Source: Branchipolynoe longqiensis
Taxonomy: Eukaryota; Annelida; Polychaeta; Phyllodocida; Polynoidae
Assembly: GCA_030323885.1 (NCBI GenBank)
Contig: CM059200.1
Span: 1,293,436-1,357,435, forward strand
DNA: 64,000 nucleotides
Direction of reading: 5' to 3'
This document shows positions 22,201 through 32,224 of this stretch, piece after piece. Under the pieces are notes generated by a model that was not told where the DNA came from, made no database searches, and was given only the letters and a program-made list of their open reading frames with translations. The translations under genes were made by a program, and so were the position numbers. How positions within the stretch are numbered: the first letter of the stretch is position 1; every line of letters starts with the position of its first letter.

Positions 22201-23038
22201 GAATGAGTGCCCAACCGCGCGTCACGCCCACCACCCTGTATCGCCACCAGTGTAAACAACGGTGCAATACCGGGCGGCGGACTGCCACTCAGTCGGGCTA
22301 ACTGCGTCCAATAGCTATCAGCACCCTCAGCACTTTTAGGCGACACCACCGGCACTAGTGCGGGAGTGGCTACGCCCCCCCCCCACTCACTGACACCTGG
22401 CAGCGGTCCCCTACAACGCCAGCACCTGTATTAGGAATGAACGTTAAAACATCAACATCCCTATCAGGTGAACTGTAAGCGTGGTCCGGTGTACTCACCG
22501 CAGAAGCGTCCACGCCCACCGGCGACCCTACTGCGCTGGGGCTCCCTGTACCATCATTTTGGTACTGGCGCCCACTACGCAGTTGGCCGGCCGTCGCTCC
22601 CTCCATAACTACAAATTACGAAGAGAACCTACCTTCGGAGTCCATGGCCCAGGTCCAATACTCACCCCCTTACGCAGAAGGCAAGCTGGCTCACGGCACC
22701 AATGTAATGGCCCACGGCCCTCCGACTCTCACTCTTTCACACGGAAGAACACCAAGATTCAATTCAGTGTACGCTTCACCTTGGGTTTATTGAACCATCT
22801 GCTCTCCGCGGCGTCAGTAGTTGTCTGACCCGCCCCCTGACTCGCCAGATCCCACATCGACTCTATAGGTGTGTGTGGGGGGGGGTGGGTCAACCACACG
22901 CAGTAGAGGTCAGCCCAGTTGGGGTCTGACCGGTGGTGACCCGTGCCGCCACCTAGCGCAGTGTAGTGGTACTGCGCTGGTGGCGTCGTAGTCTCCGCTG
23001 CTACCGCGTGATAGTAGAGCTCATGTTCAGACTACTAC
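22143..23038 (-). mobile_element. 5' LTR and gag start of an LTR retrotransposon
   Basis: Read on the minus strand, an LTR of about 336 bp runs from TGTAGTAGTCTGAACATGAG (23038) to GGGCCGTGGGCCATTACA (22703). It has TG...CA ends and an AATAAA signal near its 3' part. One base beyond it lies TGGTGCCGTGAGCC, placed as a tRNA primer-binding site. A short frame follows from 22606 (MEGATAGQLRSGRQ), reminiscent of a gypsy-type gag start and broken within 80 codons. The rest of the element and the second LTR are absent. Confidence 0.6.
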
Positions 23039-23045
23039 ACTATCA

Positions 23046-24170
23046 TTGGCAATTGTTTCTCAAAACTGTTTATTGTCTGGTTGTAGTTTCCAACATTATA
23101 TCGCTAATTGTATAACCCAATTGAAACCATGTTGCACTTTTTCTGAACTCTTTTTACATGGAGAAATTGACCAAAATTGTGATTATCTACTGCATAGCAT
23201 TATTTTTGGATTCCAGGTTGTTAACAAAGACTGTGAAACCCATTATGCTGGCCGCAAAAACTTCACGATTGAAAACAACCAGCACAACTTTATTACTAAC
23301 AAATTGAATACTGAGATTTCAGCTGGTCACATCCCACCTGTAGCTGATCAGCCAAAATGTACTCACAATGTCTTTTGCATTAACAAATCAACTACCAATG
23401 ACTACAGGGTCGTTGTAGACTGCTCTAAACCATTAACAAAATGTGTTAACAATTATGTCGATAAAGTCTGTCGGAACTTCTCATATACCATTCTAGACAC
23501 CTTAATCGATAATATGTCAATCGGTGACTACATCAGTGTAACCGACATACAAAATGTCTATCATTCTGTATCAATACACCCAAGTTGTCATCAATATCAG
23601 GGCCTATTATGGGATTTTGGTAATGGCCCTGAGTTCTTTTTGGATAACCGAATGTCAATGGGTTCTCATCAAGCCCTTACATTTTTACCCAAATCAGTGA
23701 CTTTGTCAGTCATTCGACTGCGAGAAATGGAGTCTCATGTACAATTAATTATCTCGATGACTTCGCCTTTATTGGGCCTTCTAAACAAATCTGCCTAAAC
23801 AATTTATTAATAATTAATCAAATTTTATGTCGATTAGGTTTTTTTGATTTACACCAAAATACTACCACCTTCACAATGTACAATTTTTCTGCTCATTGAA
23901 ATTGACACCATTAACCTACAATTATGCCTTCCCGAAGAAAAATTGGCTAAAATAATAAATAATTTGAAACTGTTCTTAGCCATGCACAATGCAACCAGGC
24001 CAGAGCTAGAATGCTTAGCTGGCCGTTTATCACATTGCGCCACCTATGATGCTATACAAACTCTGAAATTACCGTATTATAAATTTTGACTTAATGCCTC
24101 CTTCAGGGAGGAGATACTATGGTGGATTACTTTCGCATAGTCATTTAACGGCTATGTTCTGGGTTTGGTG
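23046..24170 (+). pseudogene. Ngaro-like reverse transcriptase and RNase H start
   Basis: Synthesises cDNA of the YR retroelement. Visible: DYRVVVDCSKP, then VTDIQNVYHSVSIHP (motif A region), then DNRMSMGSHQA (motif B region). A frameshift near 23740 is followed by NYLDDF, with the catalytic YLDD box at 23750-23761, in another frame. A further shift near 23880 leads to LIEIDTINLQLCLPEEKLAK and then LECLAGRLSHCA at the start of RNase H, and FREEILWWITFA near 24100. The frame is then broken by the RTE insertion and stops. Confidence 0.8.
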
Positions 24171-24188
24171 CAATACACGATTTAAAGT

Positions 24189-24234
24189 GTATTGCTATAC
24201 CTGCATACCGACTGGTATGCAGGTATAGCAATAC
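24189..24234. repeat. perfect 21-bp inverted repeat, 4-nt loop
   Basis: The arm TATTGCTATACCTGCATACC (24190-24209) is followed by GACT and then its exact reverse complement (24214-24233). One more G:C pair extends the stem. It sits at the junction between the Ngaro-like RNase H sequence and the inserted RTE copy. Confidence 0.9.
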
Positions 24235-25035
24235 CTCAGGGAGTTTGACGCCCCTGCCTTGCAGAGTTCTAAACCACTGCCTTGTGGTACAGGTCCTTGA
24301 CAGAACCGAAGGCTAAGGGAGCAAACCCTAAACAGAAAACCATGTCACTGTGGCAGCATTAAGGGCGGTTGATGTATGGAACTCCCAACATCTCCCGACC
24401 AGCCACTGCAGGGACAAATAGTTTTGCGCCTGTCTTGACATGTTCTTGCCGGTGTGAAACCTCTATTTGCTCCCCGAGAGAGTGCCGCTGGTAACTTGCA
24501 AAAGCCAGCAGCACTTCAACACTTTTGCAGGCAGCTTTCATGAAATGTACCAAAGGTAAGATCTACCGCGCAATCGTGCTATCCACCCTACTATACGGAG
24601 CCGAGGCCTGGACAGCGTACAGACAGCAGGTGAAAAAGCTGCATGCCTTCATGATGCGACATCTGCGTTCAATCATGAGGCTAACCTGGAAGGACAAAGT
24701 GACGAATAAGGAAATACTCGAACGGATGGGGCTGCCCTCTATGGAAGATCTTCTGATCAAAAAGAATCTCCGGTGGACTGGACACCTCATGAGGATGTCA
24801 TCAGACAGGCTACCAAAGCAGATCCTTTATTCTCAACTGTCTTCTGGCTACAGAAAGAGAGGGCGCCCCCGTCTCCGGTTCAAAGATACCATCAAGAGAA
24901 ACCTGAAGCTGAGAGACATTAAGACCGACTCATGGACACAACTCTCACAGCAGAGAGCTAAATGGAGAGCGGCAGTCAAGTAATGAAAGCAGTCTTTGTC
25001 GCATCGCGACCGACAGCATGATGATGATGATGATT
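24214..25035 (+). mobile_element. RTE-type LINE, internally deleted copy
   Basis: 5' region (24214-24535, matching 20036-20385) is joined directly to the C-terminal end of the reverse-transcriptase ORF, then a 3' end GACAGCATGATGATGATGAT with an ATG microsatellite tail typical of RTE. The shared part with the copy at 61630-62106 is about 97% identical by eye. It splits the RNase H of the Ngaro-like element. Confidence 0.75.
24548..24983 (+). pseudogene. RTE reverse transcriptase C-terminal part
   Basis: About 145 codons, open to a TAA stop. KIYRAIVLSTLLYGAEAWT, LRSIMRLTWKDKVTNKEIL, LRWTGHLMRM and DRLPKQILYSQL are the conserved post-RT region of RTE-clade LINEs. The catalytic domain and endonuclease are missing. 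This copy retains the reading frame that is shifted in the 61.6-kb copy. Confidence 0.75.
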
Positions 25036-25465
25036 GGTGCCTCGGTGTATTCAACACCAATGCGTCCAAAGACTTCCATCTCCAGACCGGCCACCAGTAC
25101 ACCCAACCAGAACCTCTCACTCTAACGGCTCATATTAATATCAATGAAATGAGCGTGGCGGTGTCAGCTACCAACCGCTGGTGCCAGTATTGGCAAGATA
25201 AATTGGTTATTGTTATTACCGATAACACTACCATTCAAACAGCCCGTAATACGGGCAAATCCAAAAACCCCATTTTCATGAAGTGGATCAAAGAATTATT
25301 TTGGTGTTCATGTTATTATAATTTCCAAATTAGTTCCACCCAAATCAAAACTGATATAATTACAATTGCCGATGCCTTAAGCAGATGGTCGAGGTCAGCC
25401 AGGCATACAATATCTCTCGCTGACGCATCACAATCATTCTGTTGCAATCACTTATTTGACACCTA
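25036..25465 (+). pseudogene. Ngaro-like RNase H, second part
   Basis: Resumes after the RTE insertion: HININEMSVAVSATNRW, then VIVITDN (TDN at 25218-25226) and TIADALSRW (ADALSRW at 25368-25388). These are the H-I-N-x-x-E, TDN and ADALSR blocks of YR-retroelement RNase H, which degrades template RNA during cDNA synthesis. The open frame ends at 25465. Confidence 0.75.
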
Positions 25466-25524
25466 GATACTTGACTCCGATCTTAATAATTGTTTATCTT
25501 TTTTCCCTCCTCTTTTCTCGCCTT

Positions 25525-26473
25525 CAGATCTACATCACAAAATAAATGAGCTATGCTCCCAATACTACACTCCGCGCTTGAGACTCACTCGCACGATGCA
25601 AATTAGAACTTATACGCATTTCATTGATGCATTTGACGGTCTTCTTATGCCAATCCTCTGTCCACCAATTCAGGTGGCCTTAAATATAACTTGGCTAATC
25701 AATTTCTCAAGTATAATTCTACCACTAATTATGTGAGTGGACTGAATTCTTTCCTTAAAGGGGAAGGTACCCCCCCCCCCATTGTTTGCACATCTCATTA
25801 TGATAAAGCCGTACTCGGGGGTGCAAAACGTAAGCTAGGTTGTTCTGTTTGGTGCGCCACGCCACTACTCCTGAAACAATAAATTACCATGTTTTCCTTT
25901 TTCTCTAACACTATTGGCCAAACCTCAATAAGAGCCGCTTTGCTTACCTGCTTTCGCGGATTACTACATAAATGCCAACTTACAAATTCCAAATCAGTGT
26001 TATTACGACAAAACTTTTCCTTTCACCCTTGGGGTATGATTATAACAATCAGAAAGTCAAAGACAATACAATTTCAACAAAAAGAATTATTAATACCCAT
26101 AGCGTGTGTCCCTAATTACCAGATATGTGCTGTTTATTGGGTAAAAAAGCATTTTGAAGAAGCGGCAGTGTCAAGTGACGCAGCAGCCTTCCAGGTCCCT
26201 AATGGTGTGAATGGCTTCTGCCCCCTAGATTATCCATCACTCCAAGCAACTATTAAGTACTTGGCTTATCGTTCAAATCTTAATCCAGAAAATTATTCAT
26301 CCCATTCCCTTCGCCGATGGGGTGCACCTTTCTGGTCATGCAGGGTGCACCCCTCGAGGAAATTAACACAAGGGGAGACTGGTCATCGGACACTGTCTTT
26401 GCCTATATATGTTATCCTCTTTCGGAGCGTATTCTCACAGATATGCTTGTTGAGACGGCCCTTGCGGGCACTT
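25525..26473 (+). pseudogene. tyrosine recombinase of the Ngaro-like element
   Basis: Integrates the circular cDNA. The core-binding region MQIRTYTHFIDAFDGLLMP (about 25595-25650) is followed, after a frameshift near 25680, by ANQFLKYNSTTNYVSGLNSF. The catalytic domain begins near 25920 with SIRAALLTCFRGLLHKCQL. The position expected for catalytic arginine I reads His (cat, 25967-25969), one CpG-type change from cgt. SHSLRR gives the H-x-x-R box (His 26303-26305). Another frameshift near 26320 precedes FAYICYPLSERI, with the likely nucleophile Tyr at 26404-26406. The end LVETALAGT is followed by a stop about 32 bp before repeat B1. Confidence 0.75.
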
Positions 26474-26504
26474 GATGTTTGGTTGGGGGGACGTGTGCAT
26501 CCGT

Positions 26505-26629
26505 GGCGTTGTTAGTCCCAGCCAGATACCGTTTGCTTAACGGAATCAATCATTATCTCGATTACTCTACTTGTTGTTTATAAACTGTGTCAGCCATCAA
26601 TTGTGTCTGTGTTGTCTGCGCTTAACTGC
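26505..26629 (+). repeat. split direct repeat B1
   Basis: Matches B2 at 27003-27126, for example GGAATCAATCATTATCTCGA and AACTGTGTCAGCCATCAATT. It abuts A2 without a gap. Confidence 0.85.
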
Positions 26630-26835
26630 AGCTTGGATATACCCTTATATCCCAGTGTAGGGATGGGGCAGAAGCCCCCCCCCCCCCCCCCTTTGGGTTA
26701 TGGTTGCTACTATCTTATCTATGATTGCTACTGACAGCCTGGGTAGCACCAGGCGAGAACTAGTCTGGGGATAGCACGGAGGCTCCCCTTCTGTTTATTG
26801 TTACTACTGTATTTACTGATCTAATTGCCACCTGT
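26630..26835 (+). repeat. split direct repeat A2
   Basis: Second copy of A1, uninterrupted, with an expanded C run at 26675-26692. It preserves the sequence of the MITE target site. Confidence 0.85.
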
Positions 26836-27002
26836 ACTCGCCAGACGGCGCTTTTGCACCAGATGAGGGGTGTGTCTGGCTGTCGAGATGGTCACTGCTG
26901 ACCGAGACACATACTGGACCACACTCGAGAGAGAGATGAGAGAACACACCTGAATTTTTGTTTTTTCTTTCTTTGACTTTATTTCGCTCACTAATTCGGT
27001 AG

Positions 27003-27126
27003 GGTGTTGTTAGGCCCATCCAGGTACAGTTTGCTTAACGGAATCAATCATTATGTCGATTACTCTACATGTTGTTAATAAACTGTGTCAGCCATCAATT
27101 GTGTCTGTATTGTCTGTGCTTAGCTA
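27003..27126 (+). repeat. split direct repeat B2
   Basis: Terminal repeat with AATAAA at 27077-27082, a likely polyadenylation signal. The matching B1 position reads TATAAA. Confidence 0.85.
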
Positions 27127-27145
27127 CACATGTATATACATATAT

Positions 27146-27342
27146 ACAGTAAAACGTCTTTAACCAACCACCTTCACAGATCGACCACTAATCTATATCA
27201 ATCGCTTTATTTGGGTCCCAAATGATCGCCCATACAATACCATTGTAATAATAATAAAAAGTCCCTAAACCGAACACTTCCTTAAATGGACCATTTAAAG
27301 TCGGTCCCGTGGTCGGTCGATTTAAAGAGGTTATACTCTATG
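27146..27342. mobile_element. pogo-like MITE, copy 1
   Basis: About 195 bp from CAGTAAAACGTCTTTAACCA to a right end AAAGAGGTTATACTC (decayed). The internal words GATCGACCACT, TTGGGTCCCAA and CATGGTCGGTCGAT-like sequence are shared with 40478-40652 and 41694-41890. TA flanks the element. Confidence 0.7.
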
Positions 27343-28080
27343 CATATGTAAGCACATAGAGCGATACATAAACACACATATATGGAGTATAATCTATTAT
27401 AGTAATATAAACCAACGGAGGAACCAATTGTCTTTATTATTGTATGTATTATTTCAGTTAGCCGGAGTCGCACACCCACCTTGATATCGGGTTCGTTAAT
27501 TATTCAAATTATATATTACACGTGTTGACCCAAGCTACCGAGAGTTGCGCACCTACCCTGGGTTCAATGGTGTGGATCGGTGCGACTAGGACGCCACCTG
27601 CGAGTGCCCAGGACACTAAAATACAATCGTGCTATTTGCATTACCACTGTATTTTTCGTGGGTGTCGTACGTGCCTGGACCTGCTTGGACTAACTGCGAC
27701 GAACTGCTGACTGCTGCCATGCCCCTTCGGTCATGACACAAACCTACTAAGGGACATGCCATATTGTGATAAATGCGGTTCCACTCAAAAGACGATATAT
27801 CAACTTGTGAGAAGATTTGGAAACAAAAGCAACAAAGGGGAGTCACAAGATGAAAAGCAGCAGCAGCAGCAGCAGCAGAAGACATGTCGGTGACAGACTC
27901 CAGGGACACCTCTCCACACATAGCGATAACATTTGCTGCAATGTCGTTAGACGAGCGCGAGTCTAGAGCACACACTGAAATTGCAACAATCGAGCAAAAA
28001 GAGCGGGTAGCTGTACTAGAGGAACGGAGGGACATACATATACATAATGTATATATATATATATGTGTAGTATAAGCATT
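27343..28080. other. unassigned, with CAG repeat
   Basis: 27855-27878 is a (CAG)n run within a broken frame. ATGCCATATTGTGATAAATG near 27757 would start a CDKCG-type peptide but stops soon after. No family recognised. (TA)n at 28050-28062. Confidence 0.3.
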
Positions 28081-28635
28081 TATACAAATATTATTAGGAT
28101 GTAACCGGTTTACTAGTTTGCTTGTTGCAGTTAGGGTTCGAACCCGCACCTTTCATATCAGTGCACAGGCTTTGATGGGGCAGTTACAGCAGCCTGGTGT
28201 GCAGCCGGCCTGCTCCGAGTTAGGGGTTTGGTGCGCTTTCTCCAGCATCCAACAGTAAACCCCTGCATTGGGCACATTTGATTTCGAACTCTAGCTTTAA
28301 TTTTCTTTTGTGAATAAACAGGTAGGTCTTTTGGGCCAGCGAGAGTGTCTACTCAATCCAGTTACATATGTCGTCTCTTGTGCAATAGCTAATAATACAT
28401 AATGTATATATATATATATATTACCATGAAGCATTCGTCGGCTAGGGGACAATACTCTTCATATTACACTAGATGTACTTTGTATTACATATTTATAATA
28501 TGTGAATATTATTCCCAATGAGACGGTGCTGCCTGACCTAGTTCTGTGAGTCGACACTCTCCGGAAGTGGCGCCACTTACAACTCTGGCGTCGGCTGCCT
28601 CTTCACACACATTGCCACTTGCCGGACTTTATAGG
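28081..28635. other. unassigned; box-B-like word and palindrome
   Basis: GGGTTCGAACCC at 28133-28144 resembles a tRNA box B, but no box A at tRNA spacing is visible on the minus strand. The perfect palindrome AAGTGGCGCCACTT lies at 28565-28578. No coding signal. Confidence 0.25.
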
Positions 28636-28800
28636 ATTGTTAAAGCAGCATAGTCCGATGAAGCATCAAATTTTCAAAACCCAAATAATTATCTAAATTT
28701 GATTCATATTCATAACTTTATCGCAGAAAAAATACAGAAACTCAAAACAAATCGGAATGTGCAGATTTACCTAACCACACTCATCTAACTCATCACACAG
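28636..28800. mobile_element. fragment of the GGTCCGATG MITE family
   Basis: GTTAAAGCAGCATAGTCCGA followed by TTATCTAAATTTGATTC matches the left part of the MITE at 56300-57057. The right end is missing. Confidence 0.55.
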
Positions 28801-28806
28801 CTAAAT

Positions 28807-29265
28807 AGCGCCACGCCACGCCACGCCACGCCACGCCACGCCACGCCACGCCACGCCACGCCACGCCACGCCACGCCACGCCGCGCCACGCCACGCCACG
28901 CCACGCCAAGCCACGTTACGCCACGCCACGCCACGCCACGTCACGCCACGCCACGCCACGCCACGCCAAGCCACGTTACGCCACATCAAGCCAAGTTAGG
29001 CCAGGCCAGGCCAGGCCACGACACGTCACGCCACGTTACGCCACGCCACGGCACGTCACGCCACGCCAAGCCACGCCAAGCCACGACACGCCACGCCACG
29101 TTACGGCACGCCACGCCACACCACGTTACGCCACGCCAAGCCACGCCACGCCACGCCAAGCCACGCCACGCCACACCATACAACACCACGCCACACCATA
29201 GCACACCACACCATGCCAAACCACGCCTACCATACCACACCGTGCCAGACGACGCCACACTTAAG
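28807..29265. repeat. (CCACG)n pentanucleotide satellite
   Basis: About 90 units of CCACG, with variants CCAAG, TTACG and CCACA increasing to the right. CpG-rich throughout. Confidence 0.95.
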
Positions 29266-29274
29266 TGAGCAAAT

Positions 29275-30935
29275 CTATACATGTATAGATTCAAAGAGCA
29301 TTACGTGAGCAACTACATTCATGTATACACTCAGTGAAAGAGCATTAAGTGGGCACTCCATACATGTATACACTCAGTCAAAGAGCATTAAGTGGGCACT
29401 CCATACATGTATACACTCAGTCAAAGAGCATTAAGTGGGCACTCCATACATGTATACACTCAGTCAAAGAGCATTAAGTCAGCAACTCCATACCTGTATA
29501 CACTCAGTCAACGAGCATTAAGTGGGCAATCCATACATGTATACACTCAGTCAAAGAGCATTAAGTGGGCACTCCATACAAGTATACACTCAGTCAAAGA
29601 GCATTAAGTCAGCAACTCCATACATGTATACACTCAGTCAACGAGCATTAAGTGGGCACTCCATACATGTATACACTCAGTGAAAGAGCATTAAGTGGGC
29701 ACTCCATACATGTATACACTCAGTCAATGAGCAGTAAGTGGGCAACTCCATACATGTACACACTCAGTCAAAGAGCATTAAGTGGGCACTCCATCCATGT
29801 ATACAGTCAGTCAAAGAGCATTAAGTGGGCACTCCATACCTGTATACACTCAGTGAAAGAGCATTAAGTGGACACTCCATACATGTATACACTCAGTCAA
29901 AGAGCATTAAGTGGACACTCCATACATGTATACACTCAGTCAAAGAGCATTAAGTGGACACTCCATACATGTATACACTCAGTCAACGAGCTTTAAGTGA
30001 GCACTCCATTCCTGTATACACTCAGTCAAGGAGCAGTAAGTGGGCACTCCATCCATGTATACACTCAGTCAAAGAGCATTAAGTGGACAACTCCATACAC
30101 ATATACACTCAGTCAAAGAGCATTAAGTGGGCACTCCATACATGTATACACTCAGTCAAAGAGCGTTAAGTGGGCACTCCATACAAGTATACACTCCGTC
30201 AAAGAGCATTACATCAGCAACTCCATACCTGAATACACTCAGTCAAAGAGCATTAAGTGGGCACTCCATACATGTATATACTCAGTCAAAGAACGTTAAG
30301 TGGGCACTCCATACAAGTATACACTCAGTGAAAGAGCATTAAGTGGGCACTCCATACATGTGTACACTCAGTGAAAGCGCATTAAGTGTGCACTCCATCC
30401 AAGTATAACCTCAGTCAAAGATCATTAAGTCAGCAACTCCATACATGTATACACTCAGTCAAAGAGCATTAAGTGGGCACTCCATACCTGTATATACTCA
30501 GTCAAATAGCATTAAGTGGGCACTCCATACAAGTGTACACTCAGTCAAAGAGCATTAAGTGGGCACTCCATACCTGTATACACTCAGTCAAAGAGCATTA
30601 AGTGGGCACTCCATACACATATACACTCAGTCAAAGAGCATTAAGTCAGCAACTCCATACCTGTATACACTCAGTCAAAGAGCATTAAGTGGGCACTCCA
30701 TACCTGTATACACTCAGTCAAAGAGCATTAAGTGGGCACTCCATACATGTATACACTCAGTCAAGGAGCATTAAATCAGATACTCTGTACATGTATAGAG
30801 TCAGTCAAAGAGCATTAACTGAGCAACTCCATACATGTATACACTCAGTGAAAGAGCATTCAGTGAGCAACTCCATCCAAGTATACACTCAGTCAAAGAG
30901 CATTACATCAGAAACTCCATACATGTATGCAACTT
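29275..30935. repeat. 43-bp satellite
   Basis: About 38 units of AAGAGCATTAAGTGGGCACT plus CCATACATGTATACACTCAGTCA. Point variants and a 1-2 base insertion variant (GTCAGCAACTCC) recur in blocks, suggesting multi-unit amplification. Confidence 0.95.
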
Positions 30936-31044
30936 GGGCCGTCTGAATACGCAGCGCGATAAGCCTGCTCCCGATCTGCTCCCTGGCTACCACACTCCAG
31001 GCTGCCACACACAAGGACGAGGCCCTATCTCTGAACGCGCATGA

Positions 31045-31122
31045 ATATGCATTAAACTGCCTGACCACCCCACGTGACCAATCTTGATAAGCAATTCTTG
31101 CTGATAAGGCAACTCCACCAAT
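31045..31122. promoter_or_regulatory. possible promoter-type motif cluster
   Basis: An octamer-like ATATGCAT (31045-31052), an E-box fused to a CCAAT box (CACGTGACCAAT, 31071-31082) and a second CCAAT (31118-31122) lie within 78 bp of non-repetitive DNA between two satellites. No transcript or downstream ORF supports activity. Confidence 0.2.
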
Positions 31123-31149
31123 AAGCAGCGCCCAAGCAGTAGGTGCGGT

Positions 31150-31510
31150 TGTGTGCATGTCAGTAATAGTTGTGCACATGTCTGTTGCAGCTGCGCGCAT
31201 GTCAGTAGCGGTTGTGTGCCTGTATGTAGCGGATGTGTGCATGTTTGTAGTGGCTGTGCACATGTCATTAGCGAAAGTGCACATGTCTGTAGCGGATGTG
31301 CACATGTCAGTAGTGAATGGGCACATGTCAGTAGCAAATATCTGCATGTCAGTAGCAGAGGTGTGCATTTCTGTAGCGAGTGTGCGCATGTATGTAGCAG
31401 TTGTGTGCATGTCTGTAGCGGGTGTGTGCATGTCTGTAGCGAATATGCACATGTCAGTAGTGGATGAGCGCATGTCAGTAGCGGATGTGTGCATGTCTGT
31501 GGTGGTTGCG
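31150..31510. repeat. 24-bp minisatellite
   Basis: About 15 units of GCACATGTCAGTAGCGGATG plus a 4-base variable end. Because 24 is a multiple of three, both strands stay open: MSVADVCM-type octapeptides on plus and ATDMHTS-type on minus (frame 30889-31584). I treat this as repeat, not gene. Confidence 0.85.
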
Positions 31511-31785
31511 TGTTTGTATGTAGTGGGTGATTTGTAACTGGGGCCTGTCAAATTGTCTGGTGCCTTCAGTGTGGCAGGTCCCACTGTGTGCGATAGTTGC
31601 CAGAGGAAGTAATATTAAAGCATCTTCGCTTGAAAAATGTGGATCTGTCCTCAAGACTGCAGATTAACTCTAAGGCGACTTTTTTATGTCACATCAAATG
31701 TATCTAGTCATCAACTAAGTATGTCTTATCACAGTTATATTGCAGGGTGCCTTAGAACGCCTCCTGCTAGCGAAGGCTGGCCGGG

Positions 31786-32130
31786 CGGAGCGGACTGGGG
31801 CGGGGCGGGGCGGGGCGGGGCGGGGCGGGGCGGGGCGGGGCGGGGCGGGGCGGGGCGGCGGGGTGGGGCGGGGCGGGGCGGGGCGGGGCGGGGTGGGGCG
31901 GGGCGGGGCGGGGCGGGGCGGGGGGGGGGGGGGGCGGGGCGGGGCGGGGCGGGGCGGGGTGGGGCGGGGCGGGGCGGGACGGGGCGGGGCGGGGCGGGAC
32001 GGGGCGGGACGGGGCGGGGCAAGGCGGGGCGGGACGAGGCGGAACGGGGCGGGACGGGGCGGGGGTGGGCGGGACGGGGCGGGACGGGGCGGAGCGGACT
32101 GGGGCAGGGCTGGGCGGGGCGGGGGGTGAT
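31786..32130. repeat. (GGGGC)n pentanucleotide array
   Basis: Nearly pure CGGGG units with a G14-type run near 31921 and GGGAC/GGAGC variants to the right. Every window holds four or more G-tracts on the plus strand, so strong G-quadruplex potential is expected. Confidence 0.95.
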
Positions 32131-32224
32131 GGGGAGGGATACGCCGGCCCCGGAGCGGAGAGGTAAGGTGAGTTAAGAGCCATCAGCCCGCTATTGTGAT
32201 TCTAAGGGTACTGCAGAATCCGGC

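Larger units (their letters stand above)
20964..27126 (+). mobile_element. Ngaro-like tyrosine-recombinase retrotransposon, decayed
   Basis: The termini are split direct repeats: A1 (20964-21174, resuming at 21619-21629), B1 (26505-26629), A2 (26630-26835), a spacer, and B2 (27003-27126). The order A1-internal-B1-A2-B2 is diagnostic for the DIRS order and matches Ngaro. The interior codes for a zinc-knuckle gag piece, reverse transcriptase, RNase H and a tyrosine recombinase, in that order. Only about 60 bp separate RNase H from the recombinase, so the DIRS/PAT-type methyltransferase is absent. Four unrelated elements lie inside. Frameshifts and a probable lost catalytic arginine make it non-functional. 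Confidence 0.85.

Noticed and set aside
27616..28149. 177-codon minus-strand frame with an Ala run
   Set aside because: The Ala run is the (CAG)n repeat read in reverse; no domain, and neighbouring frames are broken.
28081..28220. Possible tRNA gene on the minus strand (GGGTTCGAACCC)
   Set aside because: No box A at the right spacing and no acceptor-stem pairing seen.
29275..30935. Regular repeats resembling a CRISPR array
   Set aside because: 43-bp units are head-to-tail without unique spacers, in an animal genome, with no cas genes.
31637..32183. Gly/Arg-rich and Pro/Ala-rich frames resembling RGG proteins
   Set aside because: Produced by the GGGGC array; open in all frames where the repeat is pure.
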